Shown here: piece after piece, positions 1-5,578 of the stretch
Position numbering within the stretch: the first letter of the stretch is position 1
Layout: the number at the start of each line of letters is the position of its first letter
NCBI GenBank assembly: GCA_937914675.1
Contig: CALDOC010000505.1
Span: 1 to 9,996, forward strand
Reading direction: 5' to 3'
Source: an uncultured Sulfurimonas sp.
GTDB lineage: Bacteria > Campylobacterota > Campylobacteria > Campylobacterales > Sulfurimonadaceae
Length of the DNA stretch: 9,996 bases
Program-made: the position numbers and the translations under genes
The notes under the pieces: generated by a model
What the model was told of the DNA's origin: nothing
Databases searched by the model: none
What the model saw: the letters and a program-made list of their open reading frames with translations, nothing else

Positions 1-533
1 GAGTCGATTTTTTTAGGCGCGATAATGTCCCGAACCTTATCCGAGAGTATCTCGGCGCCAGCGCCGGGAATGGAAGCCAAACCTTTGACTTTCAAACGCG
101 AGAGCACTTCTTGTATGCTTATGCGCGAAACCTTCGCGATGAAGTCAAGCTCTATGGAGGAGAAACCATGAATGGTAATGGTCGGATATTTCGTATGAAT
201 GTGCCCAACCAAATCCTCATACCACTCTATTTTCAATTTGGGATGAACTCCACCTTGGAAAAGTATCTGCGTTCCGCCTATCTCCAAAAGCTCGTCTATT
301 TTCGCGTCAATCTCGTCAAACGTAAGCACGTAGGCGTCCGCGTCTTTTTCATGTCTGTAAAAAGCGCAAAACTTGCAATCAACCCAACAGATGTTTGTAT
401 AGTTGATGTTTCTATCTATAACAAAGGTTGTAATTCCCTTTGGATGCAACTCTTTTTTACGAGCCGAAGCCATTCTTCCCAGCTCTTTTAAGTCGGCGTT
501 CTTGATTAAATCAAGGGCCTCTTCTTTTGTCAT
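1..533 (-). CDS. mqnC: Dehypoxanthine futalosine cyclase MqnC, N-terminal half (3' end outside window)
   Basis: Radical SAM enzyme of the futalosine menaquinone pathway; the family cyclises dehypoxanthine futalosine to cyclic dehypoxanthine futalosine. The first 177 residues are present. After 'RNINYTN' comes the CxxxCxxC cluster motif CWVDCKFC (Cys49, Cys53, Cys56), which binds the 4Fe-4S centre. It is followed by GGTQILFQGGVHP (about 86-98), a substrate/SAM-barrel stretch typical of MqnC, and by 'SIPGAGAEIL' near 154-163 with 'RDIIAP' close behind. This combination distinguishes it from the paralogous aminofutalosine synthase MqnE. The family is usually around 350 residues, so about half is missing beyond base 1. 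The ATG at 533-531 overlaps the stop of the upstream DUF302 gene as ATGA, so translation is probably coupled. A G-rich stretch lies about 15 bases upstream, but a close Shine-Dalgarno sequence is weak. mqnA lies about 2.4 kb upstream on the same strand. Confidence 0.93.
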   Translation of the reverse strand, partial: MTKEEALDLIKNADLKELGRMASARKKELHPKGITTFVIDRNINYTNICWVDCKFCAFYRHEKDADAYVLTFDEIDAKIDELLEIGGTQILFQGGVHPKLKIEWYEDLVGHIHTKYPTITIHGFSSIELDFIAKVSRISIQEVLSRLKVKGLASIPGAGAEILSDKVRDIIAPKKID

Positions 534-997
534 TCTCTGTCGCATTTTCCCGCCTCGGTTGTAAACTTATCCATGACCTTCGTCACTTTCGCCGTTTTTT
601 CAGACGACTTGAACATGTGATTTTTTTCAAGCCACGAGCCGTCCCTATAGGCAATTTTAACTTTTCCATCATTGTCTTTGTAAACCAAAACCCTAAGAGG
701 AAGATCGATCCCCGCCGTCATATCCTCTCGCATAAGCGAGCTTCCTAGTCTTGGATTTCCAAATACCACCAATTCAGACTCGTTCAATTTCATGTCGACA
801 AGCCTCGCGTTCGAACCGTGATTTATGGTGTCGAAAATATCCAAGCCCTTGTTTCTAATAAGATGCTTGAGGTTGGTCACCGTTTCGCCCACCGTGCACG
901 AGCTATTTTTTATTATAATGTCGTTGGCCAACGCGGACGACGCGATCGCGACTATGATTAAAATTTTTCGCAATTTGTTTCGTATCATTATTTCCAT
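530..997 (-). CDS. Exported DUF302-family protein
   Basis: Small protein of 155 residues with an N-terminal signal peptide: basic MIRNKLRK, hydrophobic ILIIVAIASS, and a probable cleavage after SALA (about residue 24). The mature part resembles the DUF302 (TT1751-like) fold: 'VVFGNPRLGSSLM' (77-89), 'GIDLPLRVLVYKD' (96-108) and 'GKVKIAYRDGSWL' (111-123). DUF302 proteins have no settled function; periplasmic location is inferred from the signal. Two cysteines, Cys34 and Cys152, lie near the ends of the mature chain and could pair. The start is ambiguous. The ATG at 997 has only a weak GAGA upstream, while the ATG at 988 (residue 4) has AAGGA eight bases before it and gives a more standard signal peptide, so 988 may be the true start. 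Its stop overlaps the mqnC start (ATGA), suggesting co-transcription with mqnC. Two TATAAT boxes lie upstream. Confidence 0.8.
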   Translation of the reverse strand: MEIMIRNKLRKILIIVAIASSALANDIIIKNSSCTVGETVTNLKHLIRNKGLDIFDTINHGSNARLVDMKLNESELVVFGNPRLGSSLMREDMTAGIDLPLRVLVYKDNDGKVKIAYRDGSWLEKNHMFKSSEKTAKVTKVMDKFTTEAGKCDRE

Positions 998-1036
998 CCT
1001 TGATCTCTTCGGTTGAAAGATTTTTTCTTTAAAAAT

Positions 1037-1060
1037 ATTATAAAAAAGAGATACATTATA
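1037..1060 (-). promoter_or_regulatory. Two candidate -10 boxes upstream of the DUF302-mqnC pair
   Basis: Read on the minus strand, this A+T-rich spacer carries two perfect TATAAT hexamers, at 1060-1055 and 1042-1037. They would give start sites near 1048 and 1030, so leaders of roughly 30-60 bases before the DUF302 start codons. No TTGACA-like -35 sits at a normal distance, as is common for Campylobacterota sigma-70 promoters, which rely on the -10 and T-rich tracts. Because the spacer is rich in A and T, one of the two boxes could be chance. Confidence 0.5.
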
Positions 1061-1125
1061 CTATTTTGCGCGCCAAATAAAAGCGTTGCAAAAAAAGAAG
1101 CTAAAAAGAGTACTTTGTGTAAAGA

Positions 1126-1530
1126 TTAGGCCTGTTTGTCTTTTGATATGGCGTCTAAAACGCCATTGATAAATTTAGGCGATTGTTCCGTTCCAAATGA
1201 TTTTGTAATCTCTACCGCTTCGTTAATTACGACGGCGGAATCCAACTCGCCAAAAAGAATTTCATAAGTCGCCAAACGAAGCGTCGCTCTCTCTATCGCT
1301 CCAAGACGTTCAAAATCCCACTCTTTTAAATGCGTAACAATCGCTTTATCGCAAATGTCTAGGTTTTGCATGACGCCCTCGTAAAGAGTAAGCGCGAAAT
1401 CTTTTTGTTTGTTACGAATCTTTTTCTCTTCTAAAATCTCATCCGCATGTTGAGACGTGTTTCCATTTCCCAAATCAAAAGCGTACAAAAGTGAAACTAC
1501 CGCCATTCTGGCTTGTTGTCTAGTCGCCAT
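1126..1530 (-). CDS. nusB: Transcription antitermination protein NusB
   Basis: All-helical RNA-binding factor. In the family NusB pairs with NusE (ribosomal protein S10) on boxA RNA to support antitermination, mainly of rRNA operons. The 134-residue length is normal. Visible family features are the N-terminal 'ATRQQARMAVVSLLYAFD' helix with its basic RNA-binding residues, 'WDFERLGAIERATLRLATYEIL' (about 91-112) and the C-terminal 'VVINEAVEITKSFG' followed by 'KFINGVLDAI'. The ATG shares one base with the ribH stop (TAATG), and GAGG sits 7 bases upstream inside ribH, so translation is coupled to ribH. It is the last gene of the kdsA-ribH-nusB unit. No convincing terminator stem was found in the 128 bases that follow. 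Confidence 0.96.
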   Translation of the reverse strand: MATRQQARMAVVSLLYAFDLGNGNTSQHADEILEEKKIRNKQKDFALTLYEGVMQNLDICDKAIVTHLKEWDFERLGAIERATLRLATYEILFGELDSAVVINEAVEITKSFGTEQSPKFINGVLDAISKDKQA

Positions 1531-1994
1531 TACAGAGCCTCGTAAAGGTCTAACATCTCTATAACGACCGTCATGGCTTCAAAACCTTTGTTTCCAGCTT
1601 TTGTTCCGGCTCGCTCTATGGACTGCTCTATGTTGTCAGTCGTCAGAAGTCCAAAACTAACCGGTTTTTGGTACTTAAGACTCATGGTCGCTATCCCTTT
1701 CGTGGCTTCCGCCGAAACGTAATCAAAGTGGGGAGTCGCCCCTCGAATCACAGCGCCCAAAGCGCAAATCGCGTCATATTTTCCGCTTGAAAGCAGCTTG
1801 TCGACTATCATCGGAAGTTCAAACGCGCCCGGAACCAAAACATGAGTCAAATCTTCGTCGTTGCCGCCATGGCGAGCGAACGAGTCTTTGGCTCCCTCAA
1901 CGAGTCTGTCAACTATAAAGTGATTCCATCTCGTGCTCACTATCGCAATTTTCTTGCCGTTTGTTACTTTTAATTTACCTTCGATCAATTCCAT
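1530..1994 (-). CDS. ribH: 6,7-dimethyl-8-ribityllumazine synthase
   Basis: Penultimate enzyme of riboflavin synthesis: condenses 5-amino-6-ribitylamino-uracil with 3,4-dihydroxy-2-butanone 4-phosphate. The 154-residue chain matches the family. Seen are 'TRWNHFI' (21-27; the aromatic-Asn pair contacts the pyrimidine), PGAFELP (55-61), 'ALGAVIRGATPHFDYV' (78-93) with the probable catalytic His89, 'GLLTTDN' (115-121) and 'RAGTKAGNKG' (128-137), which contributes to phosphate binding at the subunit interface. The ribosome site AAGGGAG lies inside the last codons of kdsA and the two genes are separated by two bases, so expression is tied to kdsA. The kdsA-ribH-nusB order is recurrent in Campylobacterota (established knowledge), although the three functions are unrelated. 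Confidence 0.97.
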   Translation of the reverse strand: MELIEGKLKVTNGKKIAIVSTRWNHFIVDRLVEGAKDSFARHGGNDEDLTHVLVPGAFELPMIVDKLLSSGKYDAICALGAVIRGATPHFDYVSAEATKGIATMSLKYQKPVSFGLLTTDNIEQSIERAGTKAGNKGFEAMTVVIEMLDLYEAL

Positions 1995-1996
1995 AT

Positions 1997-2791
1997 CTAT
2001 ATCTCCCTTATCTTTTTAATTTTTATTATTAGACTATCCAACTCTTCAAGTCTCAACATGTTCGGTCCGTCGCTCAAAGCGCAACTCGGATCAAAGTGCG
2101 TCTCAAAAAAGAAGCCCTCGACGCCTATCGCCGCCGCCGCTTTGGCCAAATAAGGAACCATGGAGCTGTCTCCGCCCGTTTTCCCATTCTCCGCCGTCGG
2201 CATTTGCACCGAGTGAGTCGCGTCGAAGATTACCGGAGCGAACTCTCTCATGATAACTAAGTTTCTCATGTCCACCACCATGTTTCCATAACCAAAAGAG
2301 TTTCCCCTCTCGCACAGATAAACGCCATGTTTCTTGGAGTTTTCATAAGTCGCCTCAAAGCATCCGCGAGTTTGAAGCACTTTGAGAAGTGGATACTTCA
2401 TGGCGTCCGCGCTCAAAAACTGACCTTTTTTGATATTCACTTCTTTGTCAGTTTTCGCGCAAGCCACGAGCAGATCCGTCTGACGACACAAAAACGCCGG
2501 TATCTGAAGCATATCCACGACTTTAGCCACCTGCTCCACCTGAGAAGATTCATGAACGTCGGTCACTATTTTATAGCCAAAATCGTCCTTCACTTTTTGA
2601 AGTATTCTCAATCCCTCGTCTATGCCCAAACCGCGAAAACTCTCCAAAGAGGTTCTGTTGGCTTTGTCAAAACTAGATTTAAAATAAAAATCAATTGAGT
2701 CGTCATGATGATATTTCTCTAGCCCTTTGGCAATTCTAAAAATATTCTCTTCACTCTCAATAACGCATGGTCCCGCTAAAAGTTTCATCAT
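1997..2791 (-). CDS. kdsA: 3-deoxy-8-phosphooctulonate (KDO-8-P) synthase, metal-dependent type
   Basis: Cytoplasmic TIM-barrel enzyme that condenses phosphoenolpyruvate with arabinose 5-phosphate to KDO 8-phosphate for lipid A/core LPS. Length is 264 residues. Motifs: LAGPCVIES (5-13), 'FKSSFDKANRTS' (37-48), 'IVTDVHE' (75-81), 'PAFLCRQTDLL' (98-108), 'LCERGNSFGYGN' (159-170), 'FDATHSVQMP' (189-198) and 'FFETHFDPS' (228-236). The strand-1 position holds Cys9, where metal-free enzymes such as that of E. coli have Asn. His193, Glu230 and Asp241 line up with the other metal ligands known in the Aquifex enzyme (offset +8 in each case), so this should be the metal-dependent class. The start is ATGATG; the first ATG has AAGGA six bases upstream. 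It is first gene of the kdsA-ribH-nusB operon, with a TATAAT box about 40 bases upstream. Confidence 0.97.
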   Translation of the reverse strand: MMKLLAGPCVIESEENIFRIAKGLEKYHHDDSIDFYFKSSFDKANRTSLESFRGLGIDEGLRILQKVKDDFGYKIVTDVHESSQVEQVAKVVDMLQIPAFLCRQTDLLVACAKTDKEVNIKKGQFLSADAMKYPLLKVLQTRGCFEATYENSKKHGVYLCERGNSFGYGNMVVDMRNLVIMREFAPVIFDATHSVQMPTAENGKTGGDSSMVPYLAKAAAAIGVEGFFFETHFDPSCALSDGPNMLRLEELDSLIIKIKKIREI

Positions 2792-2829
2792 GGCAAATCC
2801 TTCATTTTTGTCTTTTAAAAAAGTAAGCG

Positions 2830-2835
2830 ATTATA
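2830..2835 (-). promoter_or_regulatory. -10 box for the kdsA-ribH-nusB operon
   Basis: On the minus strand a perfect TATAAT lies at 2835-2830, predicting a start near 2823 and a leader of about 32 bases before the kdsA ATG. No recognisable -35 hexamer is at the usual spacing, but the upstream DNA is A/T-rich, as expected for Campylobacterota promoters. It is the only strong -10 in the gap between mqnA and kdsA. Confidence 0.6.
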
Positions 2836-2884
2836 GCGTATTGACTTTAATATCTACTTTTAGTTTTTGCCTACATAGGCTTAA

Positions 2885-2909
2885 AAAATCTTGACATGCA
2901 AAAGATTTT
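2885..2909 (-). terminator. A+T-rich inverted repeat with T-run, possible weak terminator after mqnA
   Basis: AAAATCTT at 2885-2892 and AAGATTTT at 2902-2909 form an exact 8-base inverted repeat around a 9-base loop. Read on the minus strand the stem is followed by a run of six T (2888-2883 region), the layout of an intrinsic terminator about 50-75 bases after the mqnA stop. The stem has only one G-C pair per arm, so it would be weak. It also lies upstream of the kdsA -10 box and could instead be an operator. Confidence 0.35.
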
Positions 2910-2941
2910 CTTTGTCACGAGACTTACGTCAAAACGATGAT

Positions 2942-2976
2942 TTGAAGAGAGATTAGGAGTTTTAACCCCTCTTCAA
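2942..2976. repeat. Inverted repeat across the mqnA stop codon
   Basis: TTGAAGAG at 2942-2949 pairs exactly with CTCTTCAA at 2969-2976, with a 19-base spacer; the arms straddle the mqnA stop (2964-2962 on the minus strand). The following minus-strand DNA has no T-run, so it is not a standard intrinsic terminator. It could be an mRNA 3'-end stem or chance. Confidence 0.35.
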
Positions 2977-3630
2977 GTTTTTGGAGGCATGGTTCATCTT
3001 GTAAAACAACTTGAGACCTTTGAGGGCTTTAAAGTCTAGTTCGTAAGAGATGTACGTGAGATACTTCAAAATTTCCACGTTGGAGACGTCGCTTCTTTTT
3101 GAAGCTTTTGAAAGGAGGTATTGGGGGATTTTTATTTTGCTCGCCAAGAACTTTTTTTCTATGTTTTTATACAACGCCTTGTCTTTGTGAAAACATAAAA
3201 GCGCGAAAACAAAAGGCAAATCGTAACGGCTGTTCCACTCTTTCGCCAAATCCACGTGAGGCTTGTTTTGTAGGTAATGTCTAAGAGCCTTGTCTCCTAT
3301 CATGACTTGACCCTTCACTCCCAAAACCTGAGCCAAAGCGTTCGAAGAAGCCGAATCCACGTCTTGTTTACTCTCATCATGAGGGACGACCAAAACGCTC
3401 AGAACCTCTTTTTTGGCCACGATTCCCAAGCCCACGTGGGAGTATTTTTGCGCGGCGACGCTGGATATGAACGCGGCGTCCACTTTTCTAGACGTGAACT
3501 TCTTGTTTATGTTCGAAGGCACGCCTTTGTAGTACTCCATGCTTTTGCTCTGCTGAGAGCTTTTCGCATGGCGCTTCATAAACACGTGAAATGGTAAGAG
3601 ATTGAGATATTCTATTTTGCCAAAAATCAT
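2962..3630 (-). CDS. mqnA: Chorismate dehydratase MqnA (futalosine menaquinone pathway)
   Basis: The family converts chorismate to 3-enolpyruvyl-benzoate, the first committed step of menaquinone synthesis by the futalosine route; the fold is that of a periplasmic-binding protein working in the cytosol. The 222-residue protein shows the MqnA N-terminus 'GKIEYLNLLPFHVF' (4-17), 'GVPSNINKKF' (36-45), 'VDAAFISSV' (50-58), 'IGDKALRHY' (111-119) and 'DLAKEWNSRYDLPFVFAL' (127-144), a signature of the family. There is no signal peptide, as expected. It is somewhat shorter than many MqnA proteins (often 260-290 residues), as is usual in Campylobacterota. No Shine-Dalgarno sequence precedes the ATG, and a TATAAT ends six bases before it, so the message may be leaderless. 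It is divergent from moaD. Confidence 0.92.
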   Translation of the reverse strand: MIFGKIEYLNLLPFHVFMKRHAKSSQQSKSMEYYKGVPSNINKKFTSRKVDAAFISSVAAQKYSHVGLGIVAKKEVLSVLVVPHDESKQDVDSASSNALAQVLGVKGQVMIGDKALRHYLQNKPHVDLAKEWNSRYDLPFVFALLCFHKDKALYKNIEKKFLASKIKIPQYLLSKASKRSDVSNVEILKYLTYISYELDFKALKGLKLFYKMNHASKNLKRG

Positions 3631-3636
3631 GACGCA

Positions 3637-3642
3637 ATTATA
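3637..3642 (-). promoter_or_regulatory. -10 box of mqnA, immediately upstream of the start codon
   Basis: Perfect TATAAT on the minus strand at 3642-3637, followed by TGCGTC and then the mqnA ATG. A normal 6-8 base distance to the start site places transcription start at or within a base or two of the A of ATG, so there would be no leader and no ribosome site. The box lies 21 bases from the opposing moaD -10. Confidence 0.6.
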
Positions 3643-3660
3643 CAGCGCTTAACTTATCTT

Positions 3661-3669
3661 TGATATACT
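3661..3669 (+). promoter_or_regulatory. Extended -10 promoter for the moaD-moaE-moeA operon
   Basis: TG at 3661-3662, one base, then TATACT at 3664-3669 forms an extended -10 element on the plus strand. Transcription would start near 3676, leaving a short leader of about 23 bases that holds the ribosome site AAGAGG. No molybdenum-cofactor riboswitch could fit in this leader. Confidence 0.55.
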
Positions 3670-3684
3670 TTCAGCACTAAATTT

Positions 3685-3690
3685 AAGAGG
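3685..3690 (+). promoter_or_regulatory. Ribosome binding site that fixes the GTG start of moaD
   Basis: AAGAGG ends eight bases before GTG at 3699. The nearby ATG at 3691 is in another frame and reaches a stop after nine codons, so GTG is the only sensible start for the MoaD reading frame. Confidence 0.75.
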
Positions 3691-3698
3691 ATGTTACC

Positions 3699-3920
3699 GT
3701 GGTTAGAGTTGAATTTTTAGGACCCATACAAAAAAACGCGCTTGAGTTGGAGATAAATAACCTCAACGAACTCGCAAAAATCTTGCAAGAAGACGAAGAG
3801 CTCAAAGATTGGTTGGACAACTGCGCCGTCGCGGTCAACGACACTCTCGTCTCTTCGCTTGAAGCTCCCCTAAAAAGTGGCGACAAAATATCTCTCCTTC
3901 CCCCCGTTTGCGGTGGATGA
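3699..3920 (+). CDS. moaD: Molybdopterin synthase sulfur carrier subunit MoaD
   Basis: Ubiquitin-like small subunit of molybdopterin synthase. Its C-terminal glycine carries the thiocarboxylate that donates sulfur to precursor Z. The 73-residue protein has the beta-grasp start 'VRVEFLGPI', a middle 'VAVNDTLV' (44-51) and 'KSGDKISLLPPVCGG' at the end, with the diagnostic Gly72-Gly73 C-terminus. The residue before the di-glycine is Cys, where many MoaD proteins have Ser or Ala. It starts with GTG behind AAGAGG. It heads a plus-strand operon and is followed after three bases by moaE, its physical partner; a GGATGAGG sequence spanning the moaD stop probably serves as the moaE ribosome site. Confidence 0.95.
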   Translation: MVRVEFLGPIQKNALELEINNLNELAKILQEDEELKDWLDNCAVAVNDTLVSSLEAPLKSGDKISLLPPVCGG

Positions 3921-3923
3921 GGC

Positions 3924-4370
3924 ATGTTAACCCTTTATGACGGCGCCTTGGACGTGCCTAAAATTTTAAAAGATTGGTACGAAGAAGAGGCCGCTAGCAA
4001 CTACGGCGCGTACGTTCCGTTCGTCGGAACGGTAAGAAGCGAAGACGGCATAGACGGGCTTAGTTTTGACGTCTACGAACCCATTTTGAACGCTTGGTTC
4101 GCTTCATGGCGAGAAAAAGCCAAAGCCAAAGGAGCCATCGTCAAAATGGCGCACTCCCGCGGCGACGTTCTTCTTCATGAGTCCTCTTACGTAGCCTCGG
4201 TCTTTTCGCCTAAACGCAGAGTCGCTTTGGAGTTGATCGACGAGTTTGTGGAGGACTTCAAGGCGGCGGCTCCCATTTGGAAATACGACCTCAAAAACGG
4301 AAAGAGAGTTTACGCTCTTGAACGCTCGACCGCCATCAAAGGCAGCGGCATATTAGGAGTCAAAAGTTGA
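3924..4370 (+). CDS. moaE: Molybdopterin synthase catalytic subunit MoaE
   Basis: Large subunit of molybdopterin synthase, which uses MoaD thiocarboxylate to build the dithiolene of molybdopterin from cyclic pyranopterin monophosphate. The protein has 148 residues. Seen: 'FVGTVR' (33-38), 'LSFDVYEPI' (46-54; the family usually has L-x-Y/F-E-x-Y here), 'AHSRGDV' (76-82; counterpart of the HR-x-G motif) and 'FKAAAPIWK' (112-120). Lys113 and Lys120 keep the seven-residue spacing of the two active-site lysines of the E. coli enzyme (Lys119, Lys126). The stop TGA overlaps the TTG start of moeA, so the two are coupled. Confidence 0.95.
   Translation: MLTLYDGALDVPKILKDWYEEEAASNYGAYVPFVGTVRSEDGIDGLSFDVYEPILNAWFASWREKAKAKGAIVKMAHSRGDVLLHESSYVASVFSPKRRVALELIDEFVEDFKAAAPIWKYDLKNGKRVYALERSTAIKGSGILGVKS
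4355..4359 (+). promoter_or_regulatory. Ribosome binding site that fixes the TTG start of moeA
   Basis: AGGAG near the end of moaE lies seven bases before TTG at 4367. The TTG overlaps the moaE stop in the form TTGA. The next in-frame Met is residue 11 (NMLDLL), which would remove part of the conserved N-terminal helix and has no comparable ribosome site. Confidence 0.75.
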
Positions 4371-5578
4371 ATTTTTTATCTTATGAAACAAGTCAAAACA
4401 TGTTGGATTTGCTTGATGTAAACGCAAGCAGATACGAAAGAGTCGCGCTCAACGCCTCGCTAGGTCGCGTTCTTTTTGAAAACATAGTCGCAAAGTTTAA
4501 CGACCCTCAGTTTCCAACCGCTTCCATGGACGGCTACGCGCTCAAACATGAAGACCTTTCAAGCGGCGTTTTAACCGTTCTTGGCGACAACCCCGCTGGT
4601 CATGACGAAAAAAGAATTCTAAATAGTGGCGAATGCATCAAAACTTTTACGGGATCCATGATGCCCAAGGGTTCGGACACGCTGATACAAATAGAAAACG
4701 TGACGTATGACGATGGAAAAATCACCATTAACCAAGAAGTCGCGCTCGGCTCTTCCGTTCGTCCCATTGGCGAAGGTTACAGAGCTGGCGACGTTCTTAT
4801 AAAAAAAGGAACTAAAATCGGTTTCGCCGAAGTCGGCGTCATGGCGGGACTCAATCAAGTGATGGTAAAAGTTTTCGTTCGTCCTCGCGTGGCGGTCATA
4901 GCCACGGGAAGCGAAATCCTTGATTTGGGTGAAAACAGCGACAATCCCGCGCAGATAAGAAGCTCGAACAACTACACCTTGGCCGCTCTTTTCGAGTCTG
5001 CCGGAGCGGAAGTGATACAGCTTGGAACCGCGCCCGACAACAAAGACGCGATAATGCACACCTTCGAAAACGCGCTCGCCAACGCCGACATACTCGTAAG
5101 CACGGGCGGAGTGAGCGTGGGAGACTACGACTTCGTCAAAGACGTCATTCCTCGTCTTGGAGCCCAAGTGGTTTACAAAGGCGTCGGCATCAAACCTGGT
5201 CGACATGTTCTATTGGCGCAGAGGCAAGAGAAGTTTATCTTGGCTCTTCCAGGGTTCGCTTACTCGTCTACGGTCACAGGGATTTTGTACGCGTTGCCTC
5301 TCATCTCAAAAATGCTGGGAAAAAGCCGTCCCTACGTTCAAGTCGCCGCGAAACTGCAAGAGGACTTCACCAAAAGAAGTCGTTTTACGGAGTTTACCGC
5401 TTGCAACGTCCTTGTCGAAGATGGCGAATACTTCGTAAACTTTAAAGACAAAAAAGTGGGAAGTTCGGCCATTTTGACAAATATGCTCAACGCGAGCGCT
5501 TTGATGGTCGCTGGCGAAGACGACAAGTTCTTGGAAACCGGCACTTTTGTAAACGTGATACTATTGGAGAACTTTTAA
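4367..5578 (+). CDS. moeA: Molybdopterin molybdenumtransferase MoeA
   Basis: Inserts molybdate into adenylylated molybdopterin to give active molybdenum cofactor in the cytosol. At 403 residues it has the usual length and domain order. The N-terminal part contains 'FPTASMDGYALKHEDL' (49-64), with Asp55 equivalent to E. coli Asp59, and 'TGSMMPKGSDTLIQIEN' (95-111). The MoaB/Mog-like catalytic domain follows, with 'VAVIATGSEIL' (175-185), 'STGGVSVGDYDFV' (245-257; Asp253 matches E. coli Asp228) and 'GIKPGRHV' (274-281). The C-terminal domain (about 325-403) is short. The segment 'LPGFAYSS' (294-301) stands where most MoeA proteins have LPGNPVSA. Start is TTG; the stop overlaps the next ATG as TAATG. 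Confidence 0.95.
   Translation: MNFLSYETSQNMLDLLDVNASRYERVALNASLGRVLFENIVAKFNDPQFPTASMDGYALKHEDLSSGVLTVLGDNPAGHDEKRILNSGECIKTFTGSMMPKGSDTLIQIENVTYDDGKITINQEVALGSSVRPIGEGYRAGDVLIKKGTKIGFAEVGVMAGLNQVMVKVFVRPRVAVIATGSEILDLGENSDNPAQIRSSNNYTLAALFESAGAEVIQLGTAPDNKDAIMHTFENALANADILVSTGGVSVGDYDFVKDVIPRLGAQVVYKGVGIKPGRHVLLAQRQEKFILALPGFAYSSTVTGILYALPLISKMLGKSRPYVQVAAKLQEDFTKRSRFTEFTACNVLVEDGEYFVNFKDKKVGSSAILTNMLNASALMVAGEDDKFLETGTFVNVILLENF

Noticed and set aside
111..491. 126-codon open frame on the plus strand at the left edge
   Set aside because: The opposite strand encodes MqnC with its CxxxCxxC motif throughout this stretch; the plus frame has no family resemblance.
1081..1125. T-rich minus-strand tract after nusB as an intrinsic terminator
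   Set aside because: The T-run exists, but the only stem before it has four pairs (AAAG/CTTT around TACT). It is too weak to call.
2327..2698. 123-codon open frame on the plus strand inside kdsA
   Set aside because: Antisense to clear KdsA motifs, no ribosome site or recognisable product.
2869..2880. GCCTA-CA-TAGGC small inverted repeat upstream of kdsA as an operator
   Set aside because: Five-base arms are short enough to occur by chance in an intergenic region, and it matches no operator I know.
3277..3597. 106-codon open frame on the plus strand inside mqnA
   Set aside because: Antisense to the conserved MqnA sequence; no independent evidence for a gene.
3670..3698. Molybdenum-cofactor riboswitch ahead of moaD
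   Set aside because: The predicted leader is only about 23 bases, far too short for that structured RNA.
4619..5206. 195-codon open frame on the minus strand inside moeA
   Set aside because: It lies antisense to strongly conserved MoeA motifs, has no recognisable domain, and results from the G+C-rich third positions of moeA. It is a shadow frame.
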